From JBCCBV01 sp039033855 (GTDB taxonomy: Bacteria; Planctomycetota; Phycisphaerae; Phycisphaerales; Phycisphaeraceae), in assembly GCA_039033855.1 (NCBI GenBank), contig JBCCBV010000001.1, forward strand, positions 310,001 to 374,000: a stretch of DNA of 64,000 bases. The letters are read 5' to 3'. The notes beneath the pieces were generated by a model. It was not told the origin of the DNA, made no database searches, and saw only the letters and a list, made by a program, of their open reading frames with translations. Numbering within the stretch: the stretch's first letter is position 1; each line of letters begins with the position of its first letter. Shown here in pieces: positions 48,425-56,753 of this stretch. The translations under genes were made by a program, and so were the position numbers.

Positions 48425-50140
48425 TTACAGGCCGTATTCCGCCCAGCGCTGATCGACGAGTTTGCGGGTGGCGTCGTCCATTTCGATGACGGGGGGGAAG
48501 TCGCGTACGGCCTGGCCGGTGGTGGATTCGCCGGGGAGTTTGCGGGTGGCGTCGAAGCCGATCTTCGAGCCGACGCCGAGTCCGGGCGCGGCGTGGTCGA
48601 GGATGTCGAGCGGGCCTTGCACCACTTCGATGTCGCGGCCCGGGTCGCAGTTGGCGCAGAGGTGGAACAGGACCGCCTCGTGGTCGTGGACGTCGACGTC
48701 GTGATCGACCACGACGATGGACTTGGTCCACGCCATCTGCCCGGCGCCCCAGATGGCCTGCATGACCCGCCGGGCCTGGAACGGGTATTCCTTTTGGATC
48801 TTGACGAACACGCAGTTGTGGAACGCGCCGAACATCGGCAGGTCGTAGTCGGCGATGTCGGGCACGAGGGTCTGTAGCAGGGGCAGGAAGATGCGCTCGG
48901 TGGCCTTGCCCAGGTAGTAGTCCTCCTGCGGCGGCATGCCGACGACGGTGGTGGGATAGATCGGTTTCCTGCGCGTGGTGACGGCGGTGGCGGTAAACAC
49001 GGGGTAGCGGTCGGGCAGCGAGTAGAAGCCGGTGTGGTCGCCGAAGGGGCCCTCGAAGACTTCCTGCTGGAGGTCGAGCGGCGCGGCGTTTTGCGCGCGG
49101 GGGTCGTAGCCGATCGGTCCGGCGGCGGTGCTGACGTAGCCTTCGATGACGATCTCGGCCTCCGCGGGCACGTGCAGGTCGAGGGTCTTGCACTTGACGA
49201 GTTTGATCGACGAGCCGTGCAAGAAGCCGGCGAAGATAAGCTCGCTGATGCCCGGGGGCAGCGGCGCGGTGGCGGCGTAAGGCAAAACGCTTTCTCCGCC
49301 GAGCACGATGGCGCAAGGCATGCCGGGGGCGGCGTCGACGGCGGGGTTGCCGGTGTCGCGGGTTTGGTGGGCTTTGCGCCAGGCGCGCCAATGGCGGGCG
49401 CCGTCGTGGTGGACGTGCCAGTGCATGGCGGTGCGCTGGGCGTCGAGCAGCTGCGCGCGGTACATGCCGACGTTGCGCGAGGGGCGCGGCTCGGCGTCGG
49501 GCTTGCCCGCGTCGTCCGGGTGCAGGGTGTAGACCCCGGCGAGGGTGAGGTAGCGCCCGTCGCCCTGGGAAGTCCCAGACTGTTCGGTGGACAGGGGGTA
49601 GCCGACGGTGGTCGGGTCGCCGTCGAGCGGCCAGCACTTGAGGATGGGCAGCGTACGGAGGTCGATGTCATCGGCCTGCTGCACGATCTCTTGGCAGGGC
49701 CCGGACTTAACGACCTTGGGCGGCAGCGCGGCGATTTTGGCGAGTTCCAGACCCTTGCGGACCTTGTCCATGAGCTTGGTGGGCGGCTCGGGCTTGACGA
49801 GTTCGGCCACGCGGTGGGCCAGGCCGTTAAGGCCGCCGTCTTCGCAGCCGAGCGCCATCTCGACCCGTCTGTAGCTGCCCCATGCGTTGATGAGCAGCGG
49901 GCAGGCGGCTTGGCCCCGGGGGGTGACGACGTTCTCAAAGAGCAGGGCCTGTCCGCCGAGGTGGTGGTGTACCGGGTCGTGGTGCGGGGCGTGGTCGGAC
50001 AAGCGCGCCGCGGACGACTTGCTGATGCGATCGGCGATCTCGGTGATCTCGAGCTGCGTGGAAACCGGGGCGGCGATGCGGCGGAGCTCGCCGGCGGCGT
50101 CGAGGGCGTCGAGGAATGTGCGGAGCGACGGATAGGCCAT
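48425..50140 (-). CDS. ubiD: UbiD-family prenylated-FMN-dependent decarboxylase
   Basis: A 571-residue member of the UbiD family. It shows the N-terminal SLRTFLDALDAAGELRRI, the family blocks LLINAWGSYRRVEMALGC, MGMYRAQLLDA-like NVGMYRAQLLDAQRTAMHWH, EIVIEGYVSTAAGPIGYDPR, EGPFGDHTGFYS and DHDVDVHDHEAVLFHLCAN. UbiD enzymes remove carboxyl groups from aromatic or polyprenyl-hydroxybenzoate-type acids in quinone synthesis, using prFMN made by UbiX; no ubiX is visible here. It is convergent with the type III PKS (24 nt apart), so a link to that pathway is possible but only positional. TAAGCT lies 6 nt before ATG 50140. Confidence 0.93.
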   Translation of the reverse strand: MAYPSLRTFLDALDAAGELRRIAAPVSTQLEITEIADRISKSSAARLSDHAPHHDPVHHHLGGQALLFENVVTPRGQAACPLLINAWGSYRRVEMALGCEDGGLNGLAHRVAELVKPEPPTKLMDKVRKGLELAKIAALPPKVVKSGPCQEIVQQADDIDLRTLPILKCWPLDGDPTTVGYPLSTEQSGTSQGDGRYLTLAGVYTLHPDDAGKPDAEPRPSRNVGMYRAQLLDAQRTAMHWHVHHDGARHWRAWRKAHQTRDTGNPAVDAAPGMPCAIVLGGESVLPYAATAPLPPGISELIFAGFLHGSSIKLVKCKTLDLHVPAEAEIVIEGYVSTAAGPIGYDPRAQNAAPLDLQQEVFEGPFGDHTGFYSLPDRYPVFTATAVTTRRKPIYPTTVVGMPPQEDYYLGKATERIFLPLLQTLVPDIADYDLPMFGAFHNCVFVKIQKEYPFQARRVMQAIWGAGQMAWTKSIVVVDHDVDVHDHEAVLFHLCANCDPGRDIEVVQGPLDILDHAAPGLGVGSKIGFDATRKLPGESTTGQAVRDFPPVIEMDDATRKLVDQRWAEYGL

Positions 50141-50146
50141 GCCGGG

Positions 50147-50152
50147 AGCTTA
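50147..50152 (-). promoter_or_regulatory. -10-like TAAGCT, 6 nt before the ubiD start
   Basis: On the minus strand TAAGCT precedes ATG 50140 by 6 nt. It is identical to the hexamer before the epimerase gene. Confidence 0.45.
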
Positions 50153-50198
50153 TGCGAGGCGGCCGGGCCTTCGGCACGAATCAGAATCGTTCGGGCGT

Positions 50199-50810
50199 TC
50201 AGCCGGGCGATTCGGGCGTCGGCGCGGGCATGGCGAAGTCAACGATCCGCTCGAACGCCGGGGCGTAGCCGTCGGCGGTGTCGACTTGCAGCGTCGGCAC
50301 TTCGAGTCGAGGCGGGTCGTACGTGCCGGGCCCGGGCGTTCCGCCGGCGCGGGCTAGGGCGACATCGGGATCGGCGTGGAAGCGTTCGCGGCCGGGGTCG
50401 GCCAGGCCGCGTTCTACCCGGCGGTCGCGGGCGTGCTGTGCGTCGACCTCGCACACGACGAGGCGGAGGTCGGCGAGCAGGCGCAAGGGTTCGAGCCCGG
50501 GGGCCCAGGCCTTGTGCTGGAAGGCGGCTTCGGCGACGAGGGACACGCCTTGTTCGAGCAAGTCGCCGAGGGTGTGGAAGAAGACGCTGTAGATGTGTTT
50601 CTGGGCGTCGCCGGCCGGGGCGCCCGCCGGGTGGCCGGAGTTGACGTAGCCCTCTTTGAGTTCGTCGCGGCTGATCAGCGGGCAGTGGACGGCGCGGGCC
50701 AGCTTGTGGGCCAGGGTGGACTTGCCGGCGCCGGGCCGGCCGGTGACGACGACCAGGCGCGGCCTGGGGCCTTGGTGGGCCGGGCTTTTTACATCCGGGG
50801 TGTCGTGCAA
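50199..50810 (-). CDS. P-loop kinase-like ATPase
   Basis: A 203-residue P-loop protein with Walker A VVVTGRPGAGKSTLAHKLAR (Gly24 to Ser31), then PLISRDELKEGYVNS and VSLVAEAAFQHKAWAPGLEP, the pattern of small AAA_33/zeta-type or nucleoside kinases. The LID-like region DAQHARDRRVERGLADPGRE holds several Arg. The substrate is unknown. TTG 50810 is proposed because it lies just 2 nt after the proC stop and is the first start codon before the P-loop. It is third in the tyrA-proC-kinase run. Confidence 0.8.
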   Translation of the reverse strand: MHDTPDVKSPAHQGPRPRLVVVTGRPGAGKSTLAHKLARAVHCPLISRDELKEGYVNSGHPAGAPAGDAQKHIYSVFFHTLGDLLEQGVSLVAEAAFQHKAWAPGLEPLRLLADLRLVVCEVDAQHARDRRVERGLADPGRERFHADPDVALARAGGTPGPGTYDPPRLEVPTLQVDTADGYAPAFERIVDFAMPAPTPESPG

Positions 50811-50812
50811 GG

Positions 50813-51622
50813 TCAGCCCCCGTCGGATCGGAGCTCGGCGCTGCGCTCGGCCGCGGCGTGGATGGCCTTGGCGATGAGCTCGCGCACGGCGTTCTGGTCG
50901 AGGCTTGTGATCGCGGCCTCGGTCGTGCCGCCCGGGCTGGTAACACGGCGGCGCAGCTCGGCGGGGTCTTCTTGCGAATCCGAGAGCAACGTGGCGGCGC
51001 CGAGCAGGGTTTGCACGGCGAGCAGCCTTGCGTGATCGCCCAGACCGAGTTCTGCGGCGGCGGCTTCCATGGCTTCGGCCAGGTAGAAGGCATATGCCGG
51101 GCCCGAACCGGACACGGCGGTCACGGCGTCGAGCGCGTTTTCGTCGACCCGGATGGCCTTCCCGCCGGACTCGAAGAGCCGGATGGCGAGCTCGTCGTCG
51201 CCCGGCTCGGCGTTCGGCCCGAGCGCGATGGCGGACATCCCCTGGCCGACCATGACCGGCGTGTTGGGCATGACGCGGACCAGCCGTGCCGGCTTGCCGA
51301 TGAGGGATTCCATCTTGTCGCAGGTCAGGCCGGCCATGATGGAGATGACGACCTGGTGATCGGTCAGGTGCTCGGCGAGTTCGGGGGCGACGCGCGGGAA
51401 GACCTGGGGCTTGATGGAAAGCACCACCGCCCCGCCGGCCCGGATGGCCTGGGCGTTGTCGGGCGTGGCGTGGCAACCCATGGCGGTAAAGACGGCCCGG
51501 CGGTCTTCGGACCGGTCCGAGGCGGTGACGTCTTGCGGGCGGGCGATGCCGGAGCCGATGGCGCTGCGGGCGATCGCCTCGGCCATGTTCCCGGCGCCGA
51601 TGAAGGACAGCGTCTGACTCAC
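50813..51622 (-). CDS. proC: Pyrroline-5-carboxylate reductase
   Basis: A 269-residue Rossmann enzyme that reduces pyrroline-5-carboxylate to proline with NAD(P)H. Visible are the nucleotide-binding FIGAGNMAEAIARS, VVLSIKPQVFPRV, RVMPNTPVMVGQGMSA, the dimer/active-site block TAVSGSGPAYAFYLAEAM, and the C-terminal VTSPGGTTEAAI. GTG 51622 overlaps the tyrA stop (GTGA), giving a tyrA-proC operon. Length matches the family. Confidence 0.95.
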   Translation of the reverse strand: MSQTLSFIGAGNMAEAIARSAIGSGIARPQDVTASDRSEDRRAVFTAMGCHATPDNAQAIRAGGAVVLSIKPQVFPRVAPELAEHLTDHQVVISIMAGLTCDKMESLIGKPARLVRVMPNTPVMVGQGMSAIALGPNAEPGDDELAIRLFESGGKAIRVDENALDAVTAVSGSGPAYAFYLAEAMEAAAAELGLGDHARLLAVQTLLGAATLLSDSQEDPAELRRRVTSPGGTTEAAITSLDQNAVRELIAKAIHAAAERSAELRSDGG

Positions 51623-52506
51623 GGCGAGAGGGTACCTCCGGCGGAGGACGAAGCGCGGCGCTGCTTTGCCGCTTCGAGCTGTTGGAGGACTGCGGTGTGG
51701 TCGCCGGCCTCGACCGCTTGGATCCAGGCGTCGACGCGGTCGCGGTAGGTGCGCAGGGCCTGGGCGATGGCCGGGCGGTTGGCGTCGAGGATGTCGGCAC
51801 GCATGGGCGGGTTGCTGGCGGCCAGCCGGGTGGTGCTACGGAAGCCGGTGGAGGCGAGCTCCCATCCGCCCAGCTGCTCGGCGGCCTCGACGAGCATCAC
51901 CGACGCCAAGTGCGGCAGGTGGGAGACGGCGGCGACTTTGCGGTCGTGCTCGTCGGGGCTCATGCGCAAGACGTTGGCGAAGCCGAGCGCCTGCCAAAAG
52001 GCGGTGACGGTTTCGAGCGCTTCGGGGTCGGTCTGCTCGGTGGGGGTGACGACGCAGGGCCGGCCGGCGAACAGCTCGGGGTCGGCGTGCTCGGGCCCGG
52101 CCTGCTCGGACCCGGCCATGGGGTGGGCCCCGACGAACCGCTGCTTGCCCGCAATGATGCGCTCGGCCAAGGCGACCACGCCGGCTTTGGTCGAGCCTAC
52201 GTCGGTCACAAACGCCTGGGCGGGCGCGAACTTAGCCACGGCGCCGAGGGCGGCTTCGAAGGCGGAAATGGGGGTGGCCACGACGATCAGGTCGGCGCCT
52301 TGGAGGATCGCATCGTCGCGCGAGGCCTCATCGACCACGCCGAGCTCCAAGGCCTTGTCGAGGGTGGCCTGCGACCGGCCCAGAGCGACGACCCGGCGGG
52401 CCAGACCCCGCCGGCGGGCGGCCAACGCGACGCTGGCGCCCAGCAGGCCGGCGCCGATGACGGCCAGGCGGTCGAAGGTCGGGCTGGTGGCGGGTTCGGA
52501 GGGCAT
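51619..52506 (-). CDS. tyrA: Prephenate dehydrogenase
   Basis: A 295-residue NAD-dependent enzyme of tyrosine biosynthesis. It shows the Rossmann motif VIGAGLLGASVALAARRRG, VVATPISAFEAALG, FVTDVGSTKAGVV, the substrate-binding FVGAHPMAGSEQAGPEHA, and AVSHLPHLASVMLVEAAEQ. ATG 52506 is supported by TATCGT 7 nt upstream; the frame stays open far upstream antisense to accA, which is ignored. First gene of the tyrA-proC-kinase operon, divergent from accA. Confidence 0.93.
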   Translation of the reverse strand: MPSEPATSPTFDRLAVIGAGLLGASVALAARRRGLARRVVALGRSQATLDKALELGVVDEASRDDAILQGADLIVVATPISAFEAALGAVAKFAPAQAFVTDVGSTKAGVVALAERIIAGKQRFVGAHPMAGSEQAGPEHADPELFAGRPCVVTPTEQTDPEALETVTAFWQALGFANVLRMSPDEHDRKVAAVSHLPHLASVMLVEAAEQLGGWELASTGFRSTTRLAASNPPMRADILDANRPAIAQALRTYRDRVDAWIQAVEAGDHTAVLQQLEAAKQRRASSSAGGTLSP

Positions 52507-52513
52507 TTCGGCT

Positions 52514-52519
52514 ACGATA
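52514..52519 (-). promoter_or_regulatory. -10-like TATCGT, 7 nt before the tyrA start
   Basis: On the minus strand TATCGT precedes ATG 52506 by 7 nt. Confidence 0.45.
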
Positions 52520-52644
52520 CGCGGTTCGAGCGGGGGGTTGTCTGGGCCGGTGGTCTCGACCGATAGCCGGGCCGACGGTTGGGGCCAGAGGTCGTGTTTG
52601 TGGTGTGCCCGAGTTGTCTTTGTCCGCCTTTGTGAGTGCCTTGC

Positions 52645-53676
52645 ATGACCCTTGCCGTTGAGAGCCTTTACGCCGGGCCTTATGAGCTGGAGTTCGAGCG
52701 CCCGCTGACGGCGCTCGAGCGTCAGATCGTGGAGCTCGAGGCCCAGGCCGACCCGAACCGCTCGGCGGTGGGGCTGGACCCGAACATCGACTTCGCCGCC
52801 GACCTGCGCAAGCTCCGGCAGTCGCACACGGCGATGCTTAAGAAGATCTACAACGGGCTTTCGCCCTGGAACACGGTGCGGGTGGCGCGGCACCCGGCGC
52901 GCCCGCAGCCGACGGATTATGTGCGGCACTTCGTGCACGACTTCACCGAGCTGCACGGCGACCGCGCGTACGGCGACGACCCGGCGATTCAGTGCGGGTT
53001 CGGGCGCATCGGCCCGCACCGGGCGATGGTGATCGCTTCGCACAAGGGCAAAGACACGGCGGACAAGATCGCGTGCAACTTCGGCTGTGCGCACCCGGAG
53101 GGGTACCGCAAGGCGCTGCGCTGCATGAAGCTGGCGGAGAAGTTCGGCCTGCCGGTGGTGACGCTGGTAGACACGCCGGGCGCTTACCCCGGGGTGGGTG
53201 CGGAAGAGCGTGGCCAGAGCGAAGCCATCGCGGTGAACCTGATGGAGATGGCGCGGCTCAAGACGCCGATCGTGTCGGTGATTGTGGGCGAAGGCGGCAG
53301 CGGCGGGGCGCTGGGCATCGCGGTGTCGGACCGGCTGGCGATGCTGGAGTACGCGTGGTTCAGCGTGATCAGCCCCGAGGGCTGCGCGGCGATCTTGTGG
53401 AAGACGGCGAACGCCGAGACCAACGCCGAGGCGGCCACTGCGCTGCGGCTGACCGCGGCGGACAACCTTAAGCACGGCATCGTGGACGACGTGCTGGACG
53501 AACCGCTGGGCGGAGCGCATCGGCGGCCCGCGGCGACGGCGGACCGGGTCGAGGCGTATCTGGTCAAGGCGCTGCGCGACCTCAAGCGGTTCAAGCCGGA
53601 GAACCTGGTGACGCGGCGGTACGACCGGCTGCGGGCCATCGGTTCGGCGGTCGACGGCGCCAAGCTGCCGGGCTGA
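52645..53676 (+). CDS. accA: Acetyl-CoA carboxylase carboxyltransferase subunit alpha
   Basis: A 343-residue crotonase-fold subunit that pairs with AccD to transfer the carboxyl group to acetyl-CoA for fatty-acid synthesis. It shows the coiled N-terminal region (LEFERPLTALERQIVELEAQ), WNTVRVARHPARPQPTDYV, FTELHGDRAYGDDPAI, PVVTLVDTPGAYPGVGAEER, the glycine-rich GEGGSGGALGI, and SVISPEGCAAILWK. ATG 52645 gives the usual N-terminus; TTG 52636 is possible. It is followed 20 nt later by an esterase gene. Confidence 0.96.
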   Translation: MTLAVESLYAGPYELEFERPLTALERQIVELEAQADPNRSAVGLDPNIDFAADLRKLRQSHTAMLKKIYNGLSPWNTVRVARHPARPQPTDYVRHFVHDFTELHGDRAYGDDPAIQCGFGRIGPHRAMVIASHKGKDTADKIACNFGCAHPEGYRKALRCMKLAEKFGLPVVTLVDTPGAYPGVGAEERGQSEAIAVNLMEMARLKTPIVSVIVGEGGSGGALGIAVSDRLAMLEYAWFSVISPEGCAAILWKTANAETNAEAATALRLTAADNLKHGIVDDVLDEPLGGAHRRPAATADRVEAYLVKALRDLKRFKPENLVTRRYDRLRAIGSAVDGAKLPG

Positions 53677-53696
53677 CCTTCGGGAGCAAGCAAGAG

Positions 53697-54464
53697 ATGG
53701 CGCTGATCCAAGCCCAGTTCCGGAGCGAGACGCTGGCGTGTTCGCTTCCGTTGTGGGCGTTCCTGCCCGACCAGCCGGCCACCCCCCTGCCGGTGCTCTA
53801 TCTGTTGCACGGGTACACCGACGACGCGTCGGGCTGGACGCGGTACACCAGCGTCTGCCGGTATGCGCGCGACCGCGGGCTTGCGCTGATCATGCCCGAG
53901 GCGCAGAACGGCTGGTACACGACCGCGGACAACGGGCCGGACTACGCGAAGTACGTTCTTGAAGACGTGGTCGGGTTCGCCGAGCGGGTCTTCCCGGTGC
54001 GGAAAGATCGCGCGGGGCGGGCGATCGGCGGTCTGTCGATGGGCGGGTACGGGGCGCTGCGGCTCGGGCTGGCCCGGCCGGACATGTTCGCGAGCATCCA
54101 CAGCCATTCGGGCGCGCTGCTGATCGGGTCCAACCCGACCACGCCACAGGAACACGACCCGGACCCGGGGCTCCGCCTGCGGTTATTTGGGGAGGACCCC
54201 ACGGGCACCGACCACGACCTGAACGTGTGGGCCCAGCGGACGGCGGCGCTGCCCGAAGCGGACCGGCCGGCGATCCGTGTGGATTGCGGGCGCGACGATT
54301 TCCTTTTCGAGCACAGCCAGGCATACAGCCGGACGCTGGCGGACCTGGGCGTCGCGCACGAGAACCACGTGGAGGACGGCGACCACGATTGGGGCTATTG
54401 GGATCGGCACATTCCTGCGGCGCTCGACTTCCACGTGAAGCACCTGGATGTGCCCACGGGGTAA
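53697..54464 (+). CDS. Alpha/beta-hydrolase esterase (esterase D/S-formylglutathione-hydrolase-like)
   Basis: A 255-residue hydrolase of the EstA/esterase D type. It has the oxyanion loop LYLLHGYTDDASGWTRYTS, the nucleophile Ser114 in GGLSMGGYGALRLGL, an Asp in CGRDDFLFEHSQ and the His in DGDHDWGYWDRHIP. No signal peptide is seen, so it is probably cytoplasmic. Substrate unknown. GGGAG upstream at suitable distance supports ATG 53697. It follows accA by 20 nt and is followed by a REP-like element. Confidence 0.88.
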   Translation: MALIQAQFRSETLACSLPLWAFLPDQPATPLPVLYLLHGYTDDASGWTRYTSVCRYARDRGLALIMPEAQNGWYTTADNGPDYAKYVLEDVVGFAERVFPVRKDRAGRAIGGLSMGGYGALRLGLARPDMFASIHSHSGALLIGSNPTTPQEHDPDPGLRLRLFGEDPTGTDHDLNVWAQRTAALPEADRPAIRVDCGRDDFLFEHSQAYSRTLADLGVAHENHVEDGDHDWGYWDRHIPAALDFHVKHLDVPTG

Positions 54465-54475
54465 GCCACCCGAAC

Positions 54476-54592
54476 ACGAGCCGCGACCGTGACGGAGCGG
54501 GGCATGCGGCGGGTGCGATGATGCAAGCCTGACGCACCCGCGCCGCTTCACGCCGTTGTATGAGGCCGCCCTCCCTTACGGTCGGGCCTCGT
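54476..54592. repeat. REP-like paired palindromic element, copy B
   Basis: A 117-nt unit beginning 12 nt after a stop codon. The left end (54476-54505) matches that of copy A at 28 of 30 positions by my count. The right end (54562-54592) is an inverted variant (reverse strand CGAGGCCCGACCGTAAGGGA). Between them GCGGCGGGTGCG (from 54506) and CGCACCCGCGCCGC form a long hairpin. The near-equal length and same position relative to a stop codon argue that both are copies of one element. Confidence 0.6.
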
Positions 54593-54615
54593 CGCACGAT
54601 TCTTGTGAGATCGCG

Positions 54616-55626
54616 TCACGGGCCAGACGCCGGAGACAGGGCTTCGAATCGGTCGCCGGGGCGGATGGGTTTGCCGGCGACGAATTGCGCGACGGGCATC
54701 GGGCCGGACCCCGGTGCCTGGACTTCGAGCAGGCGCAGCACGCCGGGGGCGCAAGCAACATGCACCGCCCCCGATGCGGCATCGGCGGATGCAGGCAAGA
54801 CCTCGCCGGGTTTGGCGTTGGAAGGAGCGATGACGGGGGCGACTGCACCAGACGCCGGGGATGCCGCTTCGACCCGGCGGAGGATCAGCTCGCGTCGATC
54901 TAAATCTTTCGAGAACCACGACACCCGGCAGCCGGGCCAGGGGGTCAGCCCGTGCACGCGGGCGCGTACGTCGTCGGCGGGCTGGTCGAACGACACGGTG
55001 CCGTCGGTTTTCTTGAGCTTGGGCGCCTTGGTTGCGAGCGATTCGTCTTGTTCTGCCGGTGAAAGCGCGCCGCGATCGAGTTGATCCAGCACGCGCAGCA
55101 CCGCGTCGGGGCCGAGCTGGGCGAGTCGGTCGTGGAGTTCGCCGGCGGTTTCGAGCGGGCCGACAGGCGTGGCGGCCGAGGCGTAAACGGGGCCGGCGTC
55201 CATGCGCTGGGCCAGGCCGATGACGGCGACGCCGGTGTCGCGCTCGCCTTCCATCACGGCGCGTTGGATGGGCGCGGCGCCGCGGTACTTGGGCAACAAC
55301 GAGGCGTGCAGGTTGACGGCCAGGTCGCGCCCGGCGGCGGCGATGACCTCGTCGCTGAGCTTCTGGCCGAAGGCGATGACCACCGCGGCGCGGGCGTCCC
55401 ACGCGCGCAGCTGCGCAACGCACTCGGGCGTGTTGACGTCCGCGCTGCGGGTGGCGGTTAGCCCGAGCGCTTCGGCTTCTTGTGCGATGGGGGTGGGCGT
55501 GAGCTTGCGCTTGCGTCCGGCGGGCTTGTCGGGCTGGGTGACTACGCCGAGCACGTCGTGGTGCTTGTGCAGCGCGCGGAGGGTGGGGATGCCGAAGGCG
55601 CCGGCACCGAGGAAGGTCACCCGCAT
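54616..55626 (-). CDS. fmt: Methionyl-tRNA formyltransferase
   Basis: A 336-residue enzyme that formylates initiator Met-tRNA with 10-formyl-THF. It shows VTFLGAGAFGIPTLRALH, the conserved VVTQPDKPAGRKRKLTPTP, the catalytic NLHASLLPKYRGAAPIQRAV with Asn/His, and TVSFDQPADDVRARVHGLTP at the C-terminal OB-like domain. The C-terminal domain carries an Ala/Ser/Pro-rich insert near 255-285. It follows def by 43 nt on the same strand, the usual def-fmt pairing. Confidence 0.95.
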   Translation of the reverse strand: MRVTFLGAGAFGIPTLRALHKHHDVLGVVTQPDKPAGRKRKLTPTPIAQEAEALGLTATRSADVNTPECVAQLRAWDARAAVVIAFGQKLSDEVIAAAGRDLAVNLHASLLPKYRGAAPIQRAVMEGERDTGVAVIGLAQRMDAGPVYASAATPVGPLETAGELHDRLAQLGPDAVLRVLDQLDRGALSPAEQDESLATKAPKLKKTDGTVSFDQPADDVRARVHGLTPWPGCRVSWFSKDLDRRELILRRVEAASPASGAVAPVIAPSNAKPGEVLPASADAASGAVHVACAPGVLRLLEVQAPGSGPMPVAQFVAGKPIRPGDRFEALSPASGP

Positions 55627-55669
55627 GGCGGCGCTCCGGGCAGCGGGCGAGCGCGGGAAGGCCGGCGGG

Positions 55670-56185
55670 TCATCGTCCGGCCTCGAGTTCGCGGATGGCT
55701 CGGCGGTTGGCCAGGCGGTCGGCGGGGGTCATGCGGTCGAGGATCAGCCGGCCGTCGAGGTGGTCGTATTCGTGCTGCCAGATGCGGGCGAGCAGACCGT
55801 CCGAGGTCTCGGAGAACGGTTGTCCGTCGAGGCCGACGGCGTCGATGCGGACGGCGGCGGGCCTGGTGACGAGCACGGTGACGCCGGGCAGGCTGAGGCA
55901 GCCCTCGTCGGCGGGTTCGGTTTCGGGGGCGGGGTCGCTCAGGCGGGGGTTGAAGTAGACGCGGTCGTCGTCGGGCTCGCCGGTGGGGTTGGCCACGAAC
56001 ATCCGCCAGGGCAGGCCGACCTGGGGGGCGGCAAGGCCGACCCCGTTGGCCTGATGCATGAGTTCGACCATGCGTCGGGCGACCTGCTGGACGGTGGAGT
56101 CGGCGGGGTCGACCGCCTCGGCCGTGGCCCGCAGGACGGGGTCGGGGTAGAGCACGATCGCGAGGGTCGCCGGGTTCACGGCCAT
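55670..56185 (-). CDS. def: Peptide deformylase
   Basis: A 171-residue metalloenzyme that removes the N-formyl group from new proteins. All three motifs are clear: GVGLAAPQVG, EGCLSLPG with the Cys metal ligand, and QHEYDHLDG with the HEXXH-type histidines and catalytic Glu. ATG 56185 gives MAVNPATLAIVLYPDPVLR, the typical start; TACCCT lies 7 nt upstream. First gene of def-fmt, divergent from the HU gene. Confidence 0.96.
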   Translation of the reverse strand: MAVNPATLAIVLYPDPVLRATAEAVDPADSTVQQVARRMVELMHQANGVGLAAPQVGLPWRMFVANPTGEPDDDRVYFNPRLSDPAPETEPADEGCLSLPGVTVLVTRPAAVRIDAVGLDGQPFSETSDGLLARIWQHEYDHLDGRLILDRMTPADRLANRRAIRELEAGR

Positions 56186-56192
56186 CGCGCGG

Positions 56193-56198
56193 AGGGTA
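56193..56198 (-). promoter_or_regulatory. -10-like TACCCT, 7 nt before the def start
   Basis: On the minus strand TACCCT precedes ATG 56185 by 7 nt, as in the nucleoside transporter gene. Confidence 0.45.
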
Positions 56199-56259
56199 GA
56201 GCCCCGGCGTCCGGCTGGCAACGCGGGTGCTAACCACACGCTAGAGAAAGACTTGGCGC

Positions 56260-56288
56260 TTGACCTTGGCGACCGCCGCCGCCATGAT
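56260..56288 (+). promoter_or_regulatory. Possible canonical promoter of the HU gene
   Basis: TTGACC (56260-56265), a 17-nt spacer and CATGAT (56283-56288) would start transcription near 56295 and give a leader of about 80 nt. This contrasts with the leaderless pattern of the neighbours. Confidence 0.35.
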
Positions 56289-56375
56289 GCCGGTGCGAAA
56301 CGGCGTCGCCTTCCCGGCGAGAACCCACCCGCTCCTGCCCCATTCATCCCCCCTTCCGACGGACAACGCTGGCCC

Positions 56376-56753
56376 ATGGCGACGGTCACCAAAAAGGAAC
56401 TCATCGACGAGATCGCCGAGGCGACCGGCCAGAAGCGGGTGGCGGTCAAACAGACCGTCCAAAGCTTTCTCGACAACATTATTGTCGAGCTGGGCAAAGG
56501 TAACCGCTTGGAGTTTCGGGACTTCGGCGTGTTTGAGGTCAAGCAGCGTCGCGCCCGACGGGCGCAGAATCCCAAGACCCTCAAGCCGGTGTGGGTGCCG
56601 GCCAAGAGCACGGTCAAGTTCAAGGTCGGCCGGCTGATGAAGCAGACGCTCGAGCAGGTCGACGCGGCGGGTGAAATGGCCTCTGACCTCGAAGAGGGCC
56701 TGGACGACGGCCCGCCCTCAGGTGTGGACGGGCAACCCCCCGCTTCGCCGTGA
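56376..56753 (+). CDS. HU/IHF-family DNA-binding protein with acidic tail
   Basis: A 125-residue nucleoid protein. The HU fold is visible from TVTKKELIDEIAEATGQ, through VKQTVQSFLDNIIVELGKG and RLEFRDFGVFEVKQRRARR, to QNPKTLKPVWVPAKSTVKFK. After the usual end near residue 93 comes an acidic/Pro tail (EQVDAAGEMASDLEEGLDDG...) absent from standard HU. ATG 56376 is chosen; the longer open frame upstream is low-complexity. Its TGA overlaps bioF (GTGA). Confidence 0.92.
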   Translation: MATVTKKELIDEIAEATGQKRVAVKQTVQSFLDNIIVELGKGNRLEFRDFGVFEVKQRRARRAQNPKTLKPVWVPAKSTVKFKVGRLMKQTLEQVDAAGEMASDLEEGLDDGPPSGVDGQPPASP

